Shown here: positions 17,668 to 27,961 of the stretch, piece after piece
Layout: every line of letters begins with the position of its first letter
Numbering within the stretch: the stretch's first letter is position 1
Notes under the pieces: generated by a model
Told to the model about the DNA's origin: nothing
Databases searched by the model: none
The model's input: the letters and a program-made list of their open reading frames with translations, nothing else
Translations under genes and position numbers: made by a program
Source of the DNA: Roseovarius aestuarii
GTDB taxonomy: Bacteria; Pseudomonadota; Alphaproteobacteria; Rhodobacterales; Rhodobacteraceae
Reading direction: 5' to 3'
DNA: 64,000 nucleotides
NCBI GenBank assembly: GCA_027214255.1
Contig: JAPWHL010000002.1
Coordinates: 186,001 to 250,000 of the forward strand

Positions 17668-17868
17668 TTACATACGCCCGATACGGCGCGCCATGCGAAT
17701 CGTGTCCTTGGCCCGCTTTGACGTATCTTTCGAATCAGGTGAAGGCCCTGACTTGCCTGCGCCAGACATACGTTTGCCTACGGCGTCCATACCCGCGTTG
17801 ACACCAGTGCGCATCAAGCGGCGGATAACCATATTGACGATCATGCTGATCATTCGATTGGCGTTCAT
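17668..17868 (-). CDS. Small basic hypothetical protein
   Basis: 66 residues. The N-terminal half is an amphipathic, Met-rich helix (MNANRMISMIVNMVIRRLMRTG); the rest is basic and polar. AGGAGGG lies 4 nt before ATG, a near-perfect ribosome site that argues for a real gene. It is 80 bp downstream of scpB on the same strand, so it may be the last gene of the argS-scpB operon. Function unknown. Confidence 0.65.
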   Translation of the reverse strand: MNANRMISMIVNMVIRRLMRTGVNAGMDAVGKRMSGAGKSGPSPDSKDTSKRAKDTIRMARRIGRM

Positions 17869-17948
17869 TGCGCCCTCCTGCTTTTCCTCTGGACCCTATA
17901 TAGACACTAAACGTGGTATTTTCAGGGCAACGTGGTTTCCCGCCGGAT

Positions 17949-18617
17949 TTATTCCTCGAACAACTCGCTTTGGTCGTCATTGTCGCCTTCTGGGCCATCT
18001 GCATCCCCGTCACCCGGCGCAGCACCGGGCATCGAACTGGGCGGCAGGCGCCCATCCAACAGACCCGCTGCGCGCAGCTCTTTGAGGCCCGGAAGATCGC
18101 GTGCGGTTTCCAAACCAAACTGGGCCAAAAAGGTAGGGGTCACCACAAATGTCACCGGGCGGCCCGGCGTCATCTTGCGCCGACCAAAGCGAATCCACTC
18201 TAATTCCAGCAATTGATCCACTGTGCCGCGGCTAACAGATACGCCGCGAATTTCCTCGATCTCGGCGCGGGTCACCGGCTGATGATAGGCTATGATCGCA
18301 AGCGTCTCGATGGCCGCACGGCTGAGTTTTCGAGTTTCAACCGTCTCACGCTGCATCAGAAAACCAAGATCAGGCGCCGTCCGCATCGCCCATGCATCCC
18401 CGGTTTTCATCAAGGTCACGCCCCGTCCCTCATAGCGTTTGCGCAGGTATACCAGCGCTTCGGCCGCGTCGCTTCCGTGGGGCATACGCGCGTTCAGTTC
18501 CGCCACTGTCACCGGGTCAGCCGCAGCAAACAAGATTGCCTCGACCATGCGCTCTTGCTCACCGATCGTAGGGGCTTCGAACAAGCTTTCTTCTTTTTCT
18601 TCAGTCTGTTCAGTCAC
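17949..18617 (-). CDS. scpB: Segregation and condensation protein B
   Basis: Kleisin-associated winged-helix subunit of the SMC-ScpAB condensin. EQERMVEAILFAAADPVTVAEL begins the first winged helix, and AIETLAIIAYHQPVTRAEIEEIRGV is the family signature. The frame is open to 18758, but the best start is a GTG at 18617 that overlaps the scpA stop by 8 bp. The 222-residue protein ends in an acidic tail (DDQSELFEE). Confidence 0.9.
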   Translation of the reverse strand: MTEQTEEKEESLFEAPTIGEQERMVEAILFAAADPVTVAELNARMPHGSDAAEALVYLRKRYEGRGVTLMKTGDAWAMRTAPDLGFLMQRETVETRKLSRAAIETLAIIAYHQPVTRAEIEEIRGVSVSRGTVDQLLELEWIRFGRRKMTPGRPVTFVVTPTFLAQFGLETARDLPGLKELRAAGLLDGRLPPSSMPGAAPGDGDADGPEGDNDDQSELFEE

Positions 18618-19404
18618 GCGGCTTATCCTTTGGGCGAAGATGGATTGGCGCAAACACGTCGGCTTGGCGCAGCTCGACCCGGCCTTCTTTGGCCAGTTCC
18701 AGCGAGGCGGCAAAAGTAGAGGCCATGGCCGAACGGCGGCGCGCGGGATCGGTGCCAAACCCGTCCGGGAGGAAACTGGAGATATCGGTCCATTCCCCGG
18801 AAAACCCGATCAGATTGCGAATCCGGTCCAATGCCTGCTCTAAAGTAAAGATGCTGTCGCGATCCATTGCGTATGGGCGAAACTCGTCCTTGGTGCGGAT
18901 ACGCGCATAGCCTTGCATCAAATCTAATAGTGTGGCGGTGTAGGTCACGCGGCGGGTGCGCGTCAGGCCTTCGGGGATACCGCGCGCAAAGAAGTCGCGC
19001 CCCAATTGCGCGCGTGCCATCAATCGCGCAGCCGCATCGCGCATCGCCTGTAACCGTTCCAGTTGAAAGGCAAGATGCGCGGCCAGATCCTCACCCGACG
19101 GCCCCTCTTCGGCTGGGTCAGGCGGCAGCAGTAAACGGGATTTCAAGAACGCCAGCCACGCCGCCATCACCAGATAATCCGCAGCCAGTTCCAGCCGCAG
19201 CGCCCGCGCCTTTTCAACAAAGGCCAGATATTGCTGCGCCAGATGCAAGATCGAAATCTTGCGCAGATCAACCTTTTGCGTCCGGCTTAGCGTCAGCAAC
19301 AAATCCAACGGCCCTTCAAAGCCGTCAACATCGACGATCAGCGCCTCGGCGGCCTGCCGCGCGGCAACGTCCGCCTGTCCCCGGTCAAAAAGATCCTCAC
19401 CCAT
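18610..19404 (-). CDS. scpA: Segregation and condensation protein A
   Basis: Kleisin of the SMC condensin complex. VDGFEGPLDLLLTLSRTQKVDLRKISI is the N-terminal SMC-neck binding helix; the C-terminal winged helix includes VATFAASLELAKEGRVELRQAD-type sequence. 264 residues. Start and stop overlap nagZ and scpB by 8 bp each. Confidence 0.92.
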   Translation of the reverse strand: MGEDLFDRGQADVAARQAAEALIVDVDGFEGPLDLLLTLSRTQKVDLRKISILHLAQQYLAFVEKARALRLELAADYLVMAAWLAFLKSRLLLPPDPAEEGPSGEDLAAHLAFQLERLQAMRDAAARLMARAQLGRDFFARGIPEGLTRTRRVTYTATLLDLMQGYARIRTKDEFRPYAMDRDSIFTLEQALDRIRNLIGFSGEWTDISSFLPDGFGTDPARRRSAMASTFAASLELAKEGRVELRQADVFAPIHLRPKDKPRD

Positions 19405-20401
19405 ATGTCAGTCCCGCGCACATGGAAGACAGCTTTGCCTCCAGCGCGGGAATGTCAACCGTATCGGGTGTGCGCCGCGCGGCCAATGCCGCCTCGGCAC
19501 GGGCCTGCCCGGTGGCGTCCAACCGCCCCGAAGCATCCGCCACGGCGCGACGATCATCCAGCGAGGCATTGCAAAGCAGTGCAATATCACAGCCTGCATC
19601 CAAAGATGCCCGCGCGATTTCAGGCAAGCTGCCACTGAGCGCCTTCATTGAGATATCATCGGTCATAATCAGCCCGCCAAATCCGATTTGGTCACGGATC
19701 AGGCGCATCATTGGCGGCGATATCGTGGCAGGCCGATCATCAATCGCGCTGTAAACCAGATGCGCAGTCATCCCCATGGGCAGATCATTTAACGCCTCGA
19801 ACGGGGCGAAATCACAGGCGCTCAACTCGGCCAAAGTGGCATCCACCATGGGCAAGTCCAGATGGCTGTCAGCCTGCGCGCGGCCATGGCCGGGAATATG
19901 TTTCAGCACCGGCAGGACACCGCCCGCCAACAGCCCGTCTGCCACGGCGCGACCCAGAAGTGCCACTACCCCCGGTTCAGTGCCATAGCAACGGTCACGC
20001 AAAAACGTGTGGGTCGCGGGGCCCGCAACATCCACCAACGGCGCACAGTTGCTGTCGATCCCCAAGGAGTGCAGTTCATCCGCAATCAGGCGGTACTTCA
20101 GATAAAGCGCCTCGGCGGCATTGGTCCCTGTGCGTTCTATCATGGTTTGAGGCGGTAGCCAGTTGCGCCATGTCGGCGCGCGCAAACGCTGTACACGCCC
20201 GCCCTCTTGATCAATCGTGATGGGGGCATTGCGCCCCACGGCATCCCGCATCTCGCCCGTCAGGGCCCGTACCTGTTCGGGTGTGTCTATATTGCGAGCA
20301 AACAGAATAAAGCCAAAGGGATCGGCCTTGGCGAAAAACTTCTTTTCCTCGGCACTCAGGCGCAGGCCGTCCGCATCCAGTATTGTCGCGCCGAAATTCA
20401 C
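19397..20401 (-). CDS. nagZ: Beta-N-acetylhexosaminidase NagZ
   Basis: Cytosolic family-3 glycosidase that removes GlcNAc from anhydro-muropeptides during wall recycling. It has ITIDQEGGRVQRL, KHIPGHGRAQADSH (the catalytic Asp-His loop; the usual Phe is Ile) and MTDDISMKAL with the nucleophile Asp. The most likely start is a GTG at 20401 overlapping the upstream stop as GTGA; an ATG at 20422 is the alternative. 334 residues. Confidence 0.92.
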   Translation of the reverse strand: MNFGATILDADGLRLSAEEKKFFAKADPFGFILFARNIDTPEQVRALTGEMRDAVGRNAPITIDQEGGRVQRLRAPTWRNWLPPQTMIERTGTNAAEALYLKYRLIADELHSLGIDSNCAPLVDVAGPATHTFLRDRCYGTEPGVVALLGRAVADGLLAGGVLPVLKHIPGHGRAQADSHLDLPMVDATLAELSACDFAPFEALNDLPMGMTAHLVYSAIDDRPATISPPMMRLIRDQIGFGGLIMTDDISMKALSGSLPEIARASLDAGCDIALLCNASLDDRRAVADASGRLDATGQARAEAALAARRTPDTVDIPALEAKLSSMCAGLTYG

Positions 20402-21423
20402 CGCGTCACCACCGGAATACATTCGGCGCGTTCGGCAACCAGTGCCGAACAGAAGCGGCGCGCATCAGCCAGATCTTCAAAGCCTACAGCGCGCAAGCGA
20501 TAGAACGTGCGTCCGCCACTGGTGGCGCGTTGGATGACACGGTTCTTGCCAGTCAGATATTCCTCGAACTGCCCGGACAGACGCACCCATTCCTGACGCG
20601 CGATGTCTTCGCTGGCATATGCGCCCAGCTGTGCAAGACGCGTTCCCGTGGGGATGCTGTCAGCGGCGATTTCTTTGGTTCCGTCCGCGCCCGTTGCAGA
20701 TGTGCCCGCAACCGCAGCTGTTGGTCGAATATTGCTAAGATTGGACGGGCGCGTTTTTGGGCGCAAAGATCGACCCAACCCACCAATGATCTGATCGGGA
20801 GCGACCGCCGCTGTTTGCACAGACGCGTCAGCTTCGCCGCTGGCCTCGGGGGCCGGCTCAACATCACCCAAGGGTTCGACCCCAGCACTCAGCGCATCGG
20901 CCAGAGCCAGCATCGCGGCATTGGCCTCTTCTTCGGTCCGTGGCGCGGGTATCTCGACGGCGTTCGGGCTTTGAATAACATCCGGTTGCCCAACCAGCCC
21001 CGTCGGCGCAGTGCCCTGCTGAGGGACGGCCGGTGCGGCCGGCACCGACGTCTGGGCCAGCATTTGCTGAGGCGCATCTTCGTCGCTCAGATCAAGCGGC
21101 GCAGGGGCAAGGATCAATTCATCGGGGGCGTCACCGGCAATACCGATGGCCGCGACATCATTGACCGACAGGCCTTGATTTTCGGACTGCTGCCCGCCCG
21201 GCTTCGTCGGCTCGACGCGTGCCGGACCTTCGGCCGCGCGGATGATGGGTACACCACTGACATCACGTACCAACAGCTTATAGCCCCATACACCCAAACC
21301 AATGATCAAACTGACCGATACAATTGATCCGAGGACATAACTGGCCTTGGTCAATGCGGTAAACTGGTCGGGACTAACCTGATCGGGACCGCCCATAGGA
21401 CGGTTCGCGGAGATCTGTGCCAT
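20398..21423 (-). CDS. SPOR-domain inner-membrane protein
   Basis: Single-pass protein: a short cytosolic N-terminus, one membrane helix at about residues 31-51 (YVLGSIVSVSLIIGLGVWGYK), a long Pro/Ala-rich periplasmic linker, and a SPOR domain at the C-terminus (about 265-341: GTRLAQLGAYASEDIARQEW...). SPOR domains bind denuded glycan at division sites. Between argS and nagZ, as is common in this order. Confidence 0.85.
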   Translation of the reverse strand: MAQISANRPMGGPDQVSPDQFTALTKASYVLGSIVSVSLIIGLGVWGYKLLVRDVSGVPIIRAAEGPARVEPTKPGGQQSENQGLSVNDVAAIGIAGDAPDELILAPAPLDLSDEDAPQQMLAQTSVPAAPAVPQQGTAPTGLVGQPDVIQSPNAVEIPAPRTEEEANAAMLALADALSAGVEPLGDVEPAPEASGEADASVQTAAVAPDQIIGGLGRSLRPKTRPSNLSNIRPTAAVAGTSATGADGTKEIAADSIPTGTRLAQLGAYASEDIARQEWVRLSGQFEEYLTGKNRVIQRATSGGRTFYRLRAVGFEDLADARRFCSALVAERAECIPVVTR

Positions 21424-21504
21424 TTTTCGCCTCTTACTCTCCGACGAAAAAGGGATCGCCGGGGATTGAAATCTGCCTCAACTCACCCCGACGACGTGCA
21501 CCTT

Positions 21505-23250
21505 TTAGCGCATCTCTTGAGCCGGAGTGACCCCCAGAATACCAAGACCTGCAGAAATAACAACGGCTGCGGACCGAGCGAGGGCGATTTTCGCCTGACT
21601 GGTGGCGTCATCGCCCTCTTGAAGGAAGCGCAATTCGGGCACGTCGTGGCCGCGGTTCCACAACGCGTGCAAATCCGAGGACAACTCAAACAGATAGAAG
21701 GCCACGCGATGTGGTTCGTTCGTGCGTCCTGCAATTTCAACCAGACGCGGCCATTCAGCGATCTTGCGCGCCAGCGTCAACTCGGCCTCATGCCCGATCA
21801 ACTCCAGATTGGCCCCCGCCAACGTGGCATCATCAACGGGAATCCCCGCCTCGACGGCCTTGCGCAGAACCGAACAAACGCGCGCATGGGCGTATTGAAC
21901 GTAAAAGACAGGATTGTCCTTGGACTGTTCTTGCACCTTGTCAAAATCGAAATCCAGCGGTGCGTCGTTCTTGCGCGTCAACATCACAAAGCGCGTCACA
22001 TCCGGCCCGACCAGATCGACAACATCGCGCAGAGTCACGAACGTGCCTGCGCGTTTGGACATCTTGAAGGGCTGCCCATCCTTGTACAGCTTGACCAATT
22101 GGGTCAGCTTCACATCCAGTGGCACACGCCCATCCGACAGGGCCGAAACGGCCGCCTTCATGCGTTTGACATACCCGCCGTGATCGGCACCAAATACATC
22201 AATTAAAGCATCGAAGCCTCTGGAAATCTTGTCATAATGATACGCGATGTCGGGTGCGAAATAAGTCCACGCGCCATCTGATTTCTTGACCGGACGATCC
22301 ACGTCATCCCCGTGGTCGGTGGATTTGAACAGGGTCTGTTCGCGGGGTTCCCAATCTTCCGGCTTCTTGCCTTTGGGGGGCTCCAATACGCCCTGATAGA
22401 TCAGCCCCTTGGCATCCAGTTCTTGTAACGCAGCCTCGATCCGGCCTGTGCCATACAGGGATTTCTCGGAATAGAAATGATCCATTTCCACGCCCAGTGC
22501 CTTTAGGTCGGCCCGGATCAGATCCATCATCGCTTGGGTTGCGTACTCGCGCACTTCAGTCAACCAAGTGGCCTCTGGTTGGCCGACATAGGCATCCCCC
22601 ACCTTGGCCTTCAGCGCCTCACCGACCTCGATCAGATAGTCGCCGGGATAAGTCCCATCCGGAAAGGCGACATCCTGCCCGTGCGCCTCAAGATAGCGCA
22701 GATAGACAGAGCGGGCCAACACATCGACCTGCGCGCCTCCGTCGTTGATGTAATATTCTCGCGTCACATCATGGCCGGTGAAATCCAGCAAGCTGGCCAA
22801 TGCATCGCCAAAGACTGCGCCACGGGTGTGCCCGACATGCAACGGCCCTGTCGGATTGGCCGAAACATATTCGACGTTCACCCGACGTCCCTGCCCGATC
22901 TTTGACCGGCCGAAATCAGCGCCTTGCTCAAGCGCCGCGCGCAACACATCCTGCCAAACACCTGCCGTCAACCGCAGGTTCAAGAACCCCGGCCCCGCCA
23001 CCTCGGCGCTGTCGATACGCGCGTCGCGTGTCAGCTCGGCTGCCAGCGCATCCGCAATATCACGCGGCTTTAGGCCCGCAGGTTTTGCCAGCACCATTGC
23101 CGCATTCGTGGCCATGTCCCCATGTGCGGGATCACGTGGCGGCTCAACCGTAACATTCCCAAGGTCCAGCCCGGCGGGCAATGTGCCAGCAGTCTCCAGT
23201 GCGGCAAGGGCCTGAAGTACGGTAGCGCGGATTTCTGTAAAGAGGTTCAT
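21505..23250 (-). CDS. argS: Arginyl-tRNA synthetase
   Basis: Class I synthetase of 581 residues. An N-terminal Add-1 domain is followed by the HIGH motif as HVGHTRG (about 128), preceded by [10 protein letters not shown]. The KMSK loop is FKMSKRAGT, and a DALR anticodon-binding domain is at the C-terminus. First gene of the argS-SPOR-nagZ-scpA-scpB operon. Confidence 0.97.
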   Translation of the reverse strand: MNLFTEIRATVLQALAALETAGTLPAGLDLGNVTVEPPRDPAHGDMATNAAMVLAKPAGLKPRDIADALAAELTRDARIDSAEVAGPGFLNLRLTAGVWQDVLRAALEQGADFGRSKIGQGRRVNVEYVSANPTGPLHVGHTRGAVFGDALASLLDFTGHDVTREYYINDGGAQVDVLARSVYLRYLEAHGQDVAFPDGTYPGDYLIEVGEALKAKVGDAYVGQPEATWLTEVREYATQAMMDLIRADLKALGVEMDHFYSEKSLYGTGRIEAALQELDAKGLIYQGVLEPPKGKKPEDWEPREQTLFKSTDHGDDVDRPVKKSDGAWTYFAPDIAYHYDKISRGFDALIDVFGADHGGYVKRMKAAVSALSDGRVPLDVKLTQLVKLYKDGQPFKMSKRAGTFVTLRDVVDLVGPDVTRFVMLTRKNDAPLDFDFDKVQEQSKDNPVFYVQYAHARVCSVLRKAVEAGIPVDDATLAGANLELIGHEAELTLARKIAEWPRLVEIAGRTNEPHRVAFYLFELSSDLHALWNRGHDVPELRFLQEGDDATSQAKIALARSAAVVISAGLGILGVTPAQEMR

Positions 23251-23412
23251 CTGTTTATCCTTTGCGTCACCGCGGGGGTAAAGCGTTTCGGGGCGAAGTT
23301 AAATCCTGATTTCCACCCAAAACGCCCACGCCACAGCATTGGTCCGGTCGTCCCAAGGTAAATTGACGACCTGAACGTTTCCAGTATCGCTTTAGCACCC
23401 CCGCGCGTGGCG

Positions 23413-25308
23413 TCAATCGGGTGGCGCGGAATCATCCTTGGTTGGCGCACCGACTTTGGGTTTAGTAGCGTCACCGCCGCCATTGCCTGCCTGACGTGGC
23501 GGCGACAGGGCCACAATCTGTGTGCCGGCTGAGGCGCGCAACTTGGCCTCGGCATCCAGAAGGCGCATCGATTTACCTTTGACGACCTCGGCCAGCGGGA
23601 TCGAGTCGGGATTATTCAAACGCCATTGTTCCAGATCATACTCGACACTCAGTTCCGTGCTGCGCACGCTCCAGTCCTGCGCCATACGCTGTGCAATTTC
23701 CAGATAACGCAGACCGTCACAGATCACCCGCCCACCCAACGTTGCGGGCAACGCATGACGCTGATGGTCCTGCTTGGCCCGTTTCAATTGAAACACATTG
23801 GCCCGGTCAAATTCTGGCGCAAGGTCGGTTGCGACCAGCGTGTTATAGGCGTCATTGTCCGAAGTCGCGATCAGGCGACCAAAGCTAATGAAATCAACGC
23901 CACTTTCGGCCCCGTGTGACAGGATATCGCCCACATAAATCGGCACGCCAGCTTCCCGCGCACTCCGCAGGCGGGCGCGGTTTGGATCGGTGATCAACAC
24001 CGGCACATCCAGTTTGCGCAGCGCCTCGGCGAAAGACGTGGCAAATTGCGATCCCCCCGCAAATATCACGCCCGGCATATCACCACCGGCCAATCCCAAG
24101 ACGCGCCCCAGCGGGCGCAGCGAAAACCCGTGCAGAACAACCGTTGCAGCCACAAGGGCAAACGCCAGTGGGGTCAGGATCGTGGCATCCTCGATACCTG
24201 CGGCAACCAGCCGTTCGGAAAACAGCCCAGCCACCGCCACCAGAACCACGCCACGCGGCCCGGTAAACGCAACCAGCAATCGATCCCGCATCGGCACATC
24301 TGAAAACGCCAACGACACCATCACCGTCATGGGGCGAACAACGCCGATGACAACGATAATAAACGCCACTGTCGACCACCCCAGATCGGCCAGACGTTCA
24401 AGACTCATCGAAGCAGCCAAAAGGATAAAAACACCTGAAACCAAAAGGATCGTGGCGTGTTCTTTGAAACGGCGCAGCTCGGCGTAACTGGGAAGGCCCG
24501 CGTTTGCGATGTAAAACCCCATGATCGTCACCGCCAACAGCCCGCTTTCATGCAACACATGATCCGACAGGGCAAAGACCAGCAACAGGGCGGCAAACAG
24601 AACCGGCACTTTCATGTATTCCGGCACCCGGCCACGCCGGAACCCCTCGGCCAAAAGCCAGCCAGCAACCAGCCCCATCGCCGAGGCCACAGCGATTCCG
24701 CGGGCCATGGTCCAAACCGTGTCCATCGCCGTGCCGCCCGCCGCCCAGATCAACACCACCTCAAACGCCAAAACCGCCGCCAGCGCGCCGATGGGATCGT
24801 TCACAATCGCCTCCCATTGCAGCAATTGAGCGGGACGTTTGGCCAATCTCGCCTGACGCAAAAGCGGGGCGATAACCGTGGGTCCTGTGACGATCATGAT
24901 CCCGCCGAACACAGTGGAACTTGCCCAACCCAGCCCGGCCACATAATGCAGTGCCAGCGCAGACGTCAGCCAGCCCAAGGGGGCGCCGACAAAAACCAGC
25001 CGCTTGACCCCGCCGGCGGCCTCACGCAGCGTGTGCAGGTTAAGCGACATGCCGCCCTCGAACAGGATAATCGCCACCGCGATACTGATCATCGGCCCCA
25101 TCAACGGCCCTATGTCGCGCGCCGGATCAAACAGGCCCAAACCGGGGCCAATAATCAGCCCCGCCGCCAACATCAGCACGATCGCGGGCATTCGCAAACG
25201 CCACGCCAGCCATTGGGCCCCGACCCCCAAGGCCCCGACAAGGGCGAAAGCCATTACAGGCGGAATCGCCCCTGCAACGGCGGCGGCAGAGCCTGCATCA
25301 ACGGCCAT
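23413..25308 (-). CDS. CPA1/NhaP-type cation:proton antiporter with nucleotide-binding tail
   Basis: Inner-membrane exchanger. About twelve hydrophobic segments span residues 15-400, with the conserved EAIVNDPIGAL (ND ion-site motif) at about 172. A TrkA-N/RCK-like cytosolic domain follows (GVIFAGGSQFATSFAEALRKLDVPVLITDPN), then a short TrkA-C-like part and a polar tail. The frame can be extended to a TTG, but GGAAAGGA directly precedes the ATG at 25308, 2 nt after the upstream dgt stop. Substrate ion (Na+ or K+) cannot be decided here. Confidence 0.86.
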   Translation of the reverse strand: MAVDAGSAAAVAGAIPPVMAFALVGALGVGAQWLAWRLRMPAIVLMLAAGLIIGPGLGLFDPARDIGPLMGPMISIAVAIILFEGGMSLNLHTLREAAGGVKRLVFVGAPLGWLTSALALHYVAGLGWASSTVFGGIMIVTGPTVIAPLLRQARLAKRPAQLLQWEAIVNDPIGALAAVLAFEVVLIWAAGGTAMDTVWTMARGIAVASAMGLVAGWLLAEGFRRGRVPEYMKVPVLFAALLLVFALSDHVLHESGLLAVTIMGFYIANAGLPSYAELRRFKEHATILLVSGVFILLAASMSLERLADLGWSTVAFIIVVIGVVRPMTVMVSLAFSDVPMRDRLLVAFTGPRGVVLVAVAGLFSERLVAAGIEDATILTPLAFALVAATVVLHGFSLRPLGRVLGLAGGDMPGVIFAGGSQFATSFAEALRKLDVPVLITDPNRARLRSAREAGVPIYVGDILSHGAESGVDFISFGRLIATSDNDAYNTLVATDLAPEFDRANVFQLKRAKQDHQRHALPATLGGRVICDGLRYLEIAQRMAQDWSVRSTELSVEYDLEQWRLNNPDSIPLAEVVKGKSMRLLDAEAKLRASAGTQIVALSPPRQAGNGGGDATKPKVGAPTKDDSAPPD

Positions 25309-25310
25309 GG

Positions 25311-26489
25311 TTATCCTTTCCAAGATCCCGCGCCGCCCGGCCCGCCCAAATGGCGTGCATGCTGCGTCAGGGCAAACCGGTCGGTCATTCCGGCGATGTA
25401 GTCACAGACCAGACGCGCCAGCGCCTGTTTGGTTCCCGCCGCCGCGACATCATTTTGCCAGCGTTGCGGCAAATGCACCGGTTGGTCCAGATAAAACGGA
25501 AACAAATCCTCGACGACTTGCGTAACCTGCGCGCGCGTCTCCATCACGGGAGCCGCACGGTACATGCGCGTGAACAGGAATTGCCGGATCTGGCGAAGAT
25601 CCTTCCACATTGCATCCGAGAACCGGATCACCGGACGGCCCAAATTGCGCACCGCCTGACTGTTTTCCGGGGCTGCGTCAGCAATAATCGCACGTGAAGT
25701 TTCAATCACGTCACCGACCATCACGCCGAACACGCGGCGCAAGGCCTCGTGACGGCGTCGATAGGCATCCAGACCGGGATAGAGCGCGTCAACCTCGGCA
25801 TAGGCTGCGCCAACAATGGGCAGTTGCGCCACTTCATCTTCGGTAAACAGTTTCGCACGAAGTCCGTCGTGTAAGTCATGGTTATTATAGGCGATATCAT
25901 CTGACAATGCGGCCACTTGCGCCTCGGCGCTGGCATGGGTGTGCAGCTCCAAGTCGTGGATCGCGTTATATTCCGCAAGAGCCTGCGGCAGCGTGCCATC
26001 CGGCCCTGGCAAGACCGGGCCGTTGTGCTTGGCGATGCCTTCCAGTGTTTCCCAAGTCAGGTTCAGCCCGTCAAACTCGGCATAGTGGCGTTCAAGCGCG
26101 GTCACGATCCGGATCGCTTGTGCGTTGTGATCAAATCCGCCGAAAGGTACCATCAACGCGTGCAACGCATCTTCGCCCGTGTGACCAAACGGAGTGTGGC
26201 CCAGATCATGCGCCAGCGCCACGGCCTCGGTCAGTTCCACATTCAGCCCCAAAGCGTTCGAAATCGTCCGCGCCACCTGTGCAACCTCAATGGAATGGGT
26301 CAGACGGGTGCGGAAATAATCCCCCTCGTGTTCGACAAACACCTGAGTTTTATGCTTTAGTCGCCGAAAGGCGCTGGAATGGATAATACGGTCGCGATCC
26401 CTTTGAAAACAGGACCGAAACGCGCTTTCTTCCTCGGCGACGCGACGGCCTTTGGTTACGGTGGGGTCAGCAGCAATGCGCGCGGTCAT
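25311..26489 (-). CDS. dgt: Deoxyguanosinetriphosphate triphosphohydrolase-like protein
   Basis: HD-domain enzyme that hydrolyses dNTPs to nucleoside and triphosphate. The metal site is visible as RLTHSIEVAQVAR and HDLGHTPFGHTGEDAL, with SDDIAYNNHDLHDG later. The frame is open to 26555, but AAGGAGG 6 nt before the ATG at 26489 (MTARIAADP) sets the start; 392 residues. Adjacent to the antiporter gene with 2 nt between. Confidence 0.9.
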   Translation of the reverse strand: MTARIAADPTVTKGRRVAEEESAFRSCFQRDRDRIIHSSAFRRLKHKTQVFVEHEGDYFRTRLTHSIEVAQVARTISNALGLNVELTEAVALAHDLGHTPFGHTGEDALHALMVPFGGFDHNAQAIRIVTALERHYAEFDGLNLTWETLEGIAKHNGPVLPGPDGTLPQALAEYNAIHDLELHTHASAEAQVAALSDDIAYNNHDLHDGLRAKLFTEDEVAQLPIVGAAYAEVDALYPGLDAYRRRHEALRRVFGVMVGDVIETSRAIIADAAPENSQAVRNLGRPVIRFSDAMWKDLRQIRQFLFTRMYRAAPVMETRAQVTQVVEDLFPFYLDQPVHLPQRWQNDVAAAGTKQALARLVCDYIAGMTDRFALTQHARHLGGPGGAGSWKG

Positions 26490-26621
26490 GCAGGGGCCTC
26501 CTTGCCCGTAGGGATCGCCGCCCATATATTGCATTTGCACAGGCAACGAAACCACGCAGCCGAACTAATAAACCGACTAAATGCAGCCGACCAACCGGAC
26601 TTGATCCAACGGAGCCCACCA

Positions 26622-26945
26622 ATGAACCTGCCCCCCAAAGTGACGGATCGCGCCTTTGAACGTCTGGCCGAAATCGGCGCAGATGTTCAGGGGCAAGCCC
26701 TGCGTATCGCCGTCGAGGGCGGTGGCTGTTCTGGGTTCCAGTATGAGATCAAGCTGGACACGCCCGCCGAAGATGATCTGGTACTGGAGGGGCACGGCCA
26801 GAAAGTGGTCGTGGATTCAATATCCCTACCCTTCCTGACCGGTGCCGTGATCGATTTCAGCGAAGAGTTGATCGGCGCGCGTTTTGTCATCGACAATCCA
26901 AACGCCAGCAGTTCCTGTGGCTGTGGCACTTCATTTTCGATGTAA
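26622..26945 (+). CDS. erpA: A-type iron-sulfur carrier (ErpA-like)
   Basis: 107-residue HesB/IscA protein that delivers Fe-S clusters. The three ligand cysteines are present: Cys36 in GGGCSGFQY, and Cys99 and Cys101 in SSCGCGTSF. The ATG at 26622 is preceded by GGAG. Divergent from dgt. ErpA versus IscA cannot be separated by sequence alone. Confidence 0.88.
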   Translation: MNLPPKVTDRAFERLAEIGADVQGQALRIAVEGGGCSGFQYEIKLDTPAEDDLVLEGHGQKVVVDSISLPFLTGAVIDFSEELIGARFVIDNPNASSSCGCGTSFSM

Positions 26946-27019
26946 CCCATACGCCGCGCATCTGGGGGCACAGAACCGTTTGACACATTGCCCGTAAGCC
27001 GTGCTTTGGCGCGGCGCGC

Positions 27020-27961
27020 CTACTCGGCCGCCACAGCCGAGGCCTTGCGCGTGGCGCGCCGTATCGCCGGGCCGGGCGCTGCCTGATCATAAATCAGCCA
27101 TGCCCCCGCCGCGATAACCAACGCCGCTCCGAGATAGACCACAGCGCCGGGCAGTTCACCAAACACGACCGCGCCTATGATCACCATCCACAGGAATTGC
27201 AGATTCATCAGCGGTGTGACCACATAAGCCGGCAGCGCCCGGAACGCCGCAACAATCACCCAACGCGCCCCGAAAAGCACCCCGGCATAAACACAAGCCC
27301 AGCCCAGATCGCCCAATGCCATGGGGGTCCAGACGAACGGCAGCGCGCAAGCCATGACGACAGCCAATGACAGGTTCGGATAAAACACCTGCGCCAGCAA
27401 ATTATCGTCACGCGTTCCGATATAGCGCGAGGCCATCATCGAAACCGTACCCAGCAAGACAGCGGCCAGCGCAACAGCATGCCCCAAGCCAAGTGTATAA
27501 ATCCCCCCAGGCACGAGACAAAGCAGCCCGACAAGGCCCAGCATCAATGCCCCCCATGCTTGAGGGCGCACAGCCTCGCCCAGAACCGGGCCAGACAGAA
27601 GCGCTGTAATCAACGGGATGATGGCGATGAACAAAAACACCTCGGCAAAGGGCAGCAGGCGAAACGCATAGAAAAAGGCGATCGACCCCAAAACCGTCGC
27701 CACACTACGCAGGGCCATCACCTTGGGACAGCCCGTTGCCATTCCACGCGGCGCGCGCCCTGTGCGATTGGCCACCAAGGCCAACAACGCCACGATCCCA
27801 CCCGACAGCGCAAACAGCTGCGGTGCCGCATAGCTTGCAGCAAACATTTTGGTAATGGCATCAGCGCTTGAGATCAGAAGTGTATAAAGAGAGGTCAGAC
27901 CAACACCGGTCAGAACCGTACCAAGCAGCGCGGTCGTGCCCGCTGTACGCACCCCGCTCAT
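27020..27961 (-). CDS. EamA/DMT-family transporter, last gene of the FTSSL unit
   Basis: 313-residue membrane protein with ten hydrophobic segments in two EamA repeats, as in drug/metabolite exporters. The start overlaps the stop of the upstream unknown gene by 4 bp (ATGA), so the two are translationally coupled. Substrate unknown. Its coupling to the unknown protein and the repeat protein suggests it may export a small product of that unit, or may simply be a co-transcribed permease. Confidence 0.82.
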   Translation of the reverse strand: MSGVRTAGTTALLGTVLTGVGLTSLYTLLISSADAITKMFAASYAAPQLFALSGGIVALLALVANRTGRAPRGMATGCPKVMALRSVATVLGSIAFFYAFRLLPFAEVFLFIAIIPLITALLSGPVLGEAVRPQAWGALMLGLVGLLCLVPGGIYTLGLGHAVALAAVLLGTVSMMASRYIGTRDDNLLAQVFYPNLSLAVVMACALPFVWTPMALGDLGWACVYAGVLFGARWVIVAAFRALPAYVVTPLMNLQFLWMVIIGAVVFGELPGAVVYLGAALVIAAGAWLIYDQAAPGPAIRRATRKASAVAAE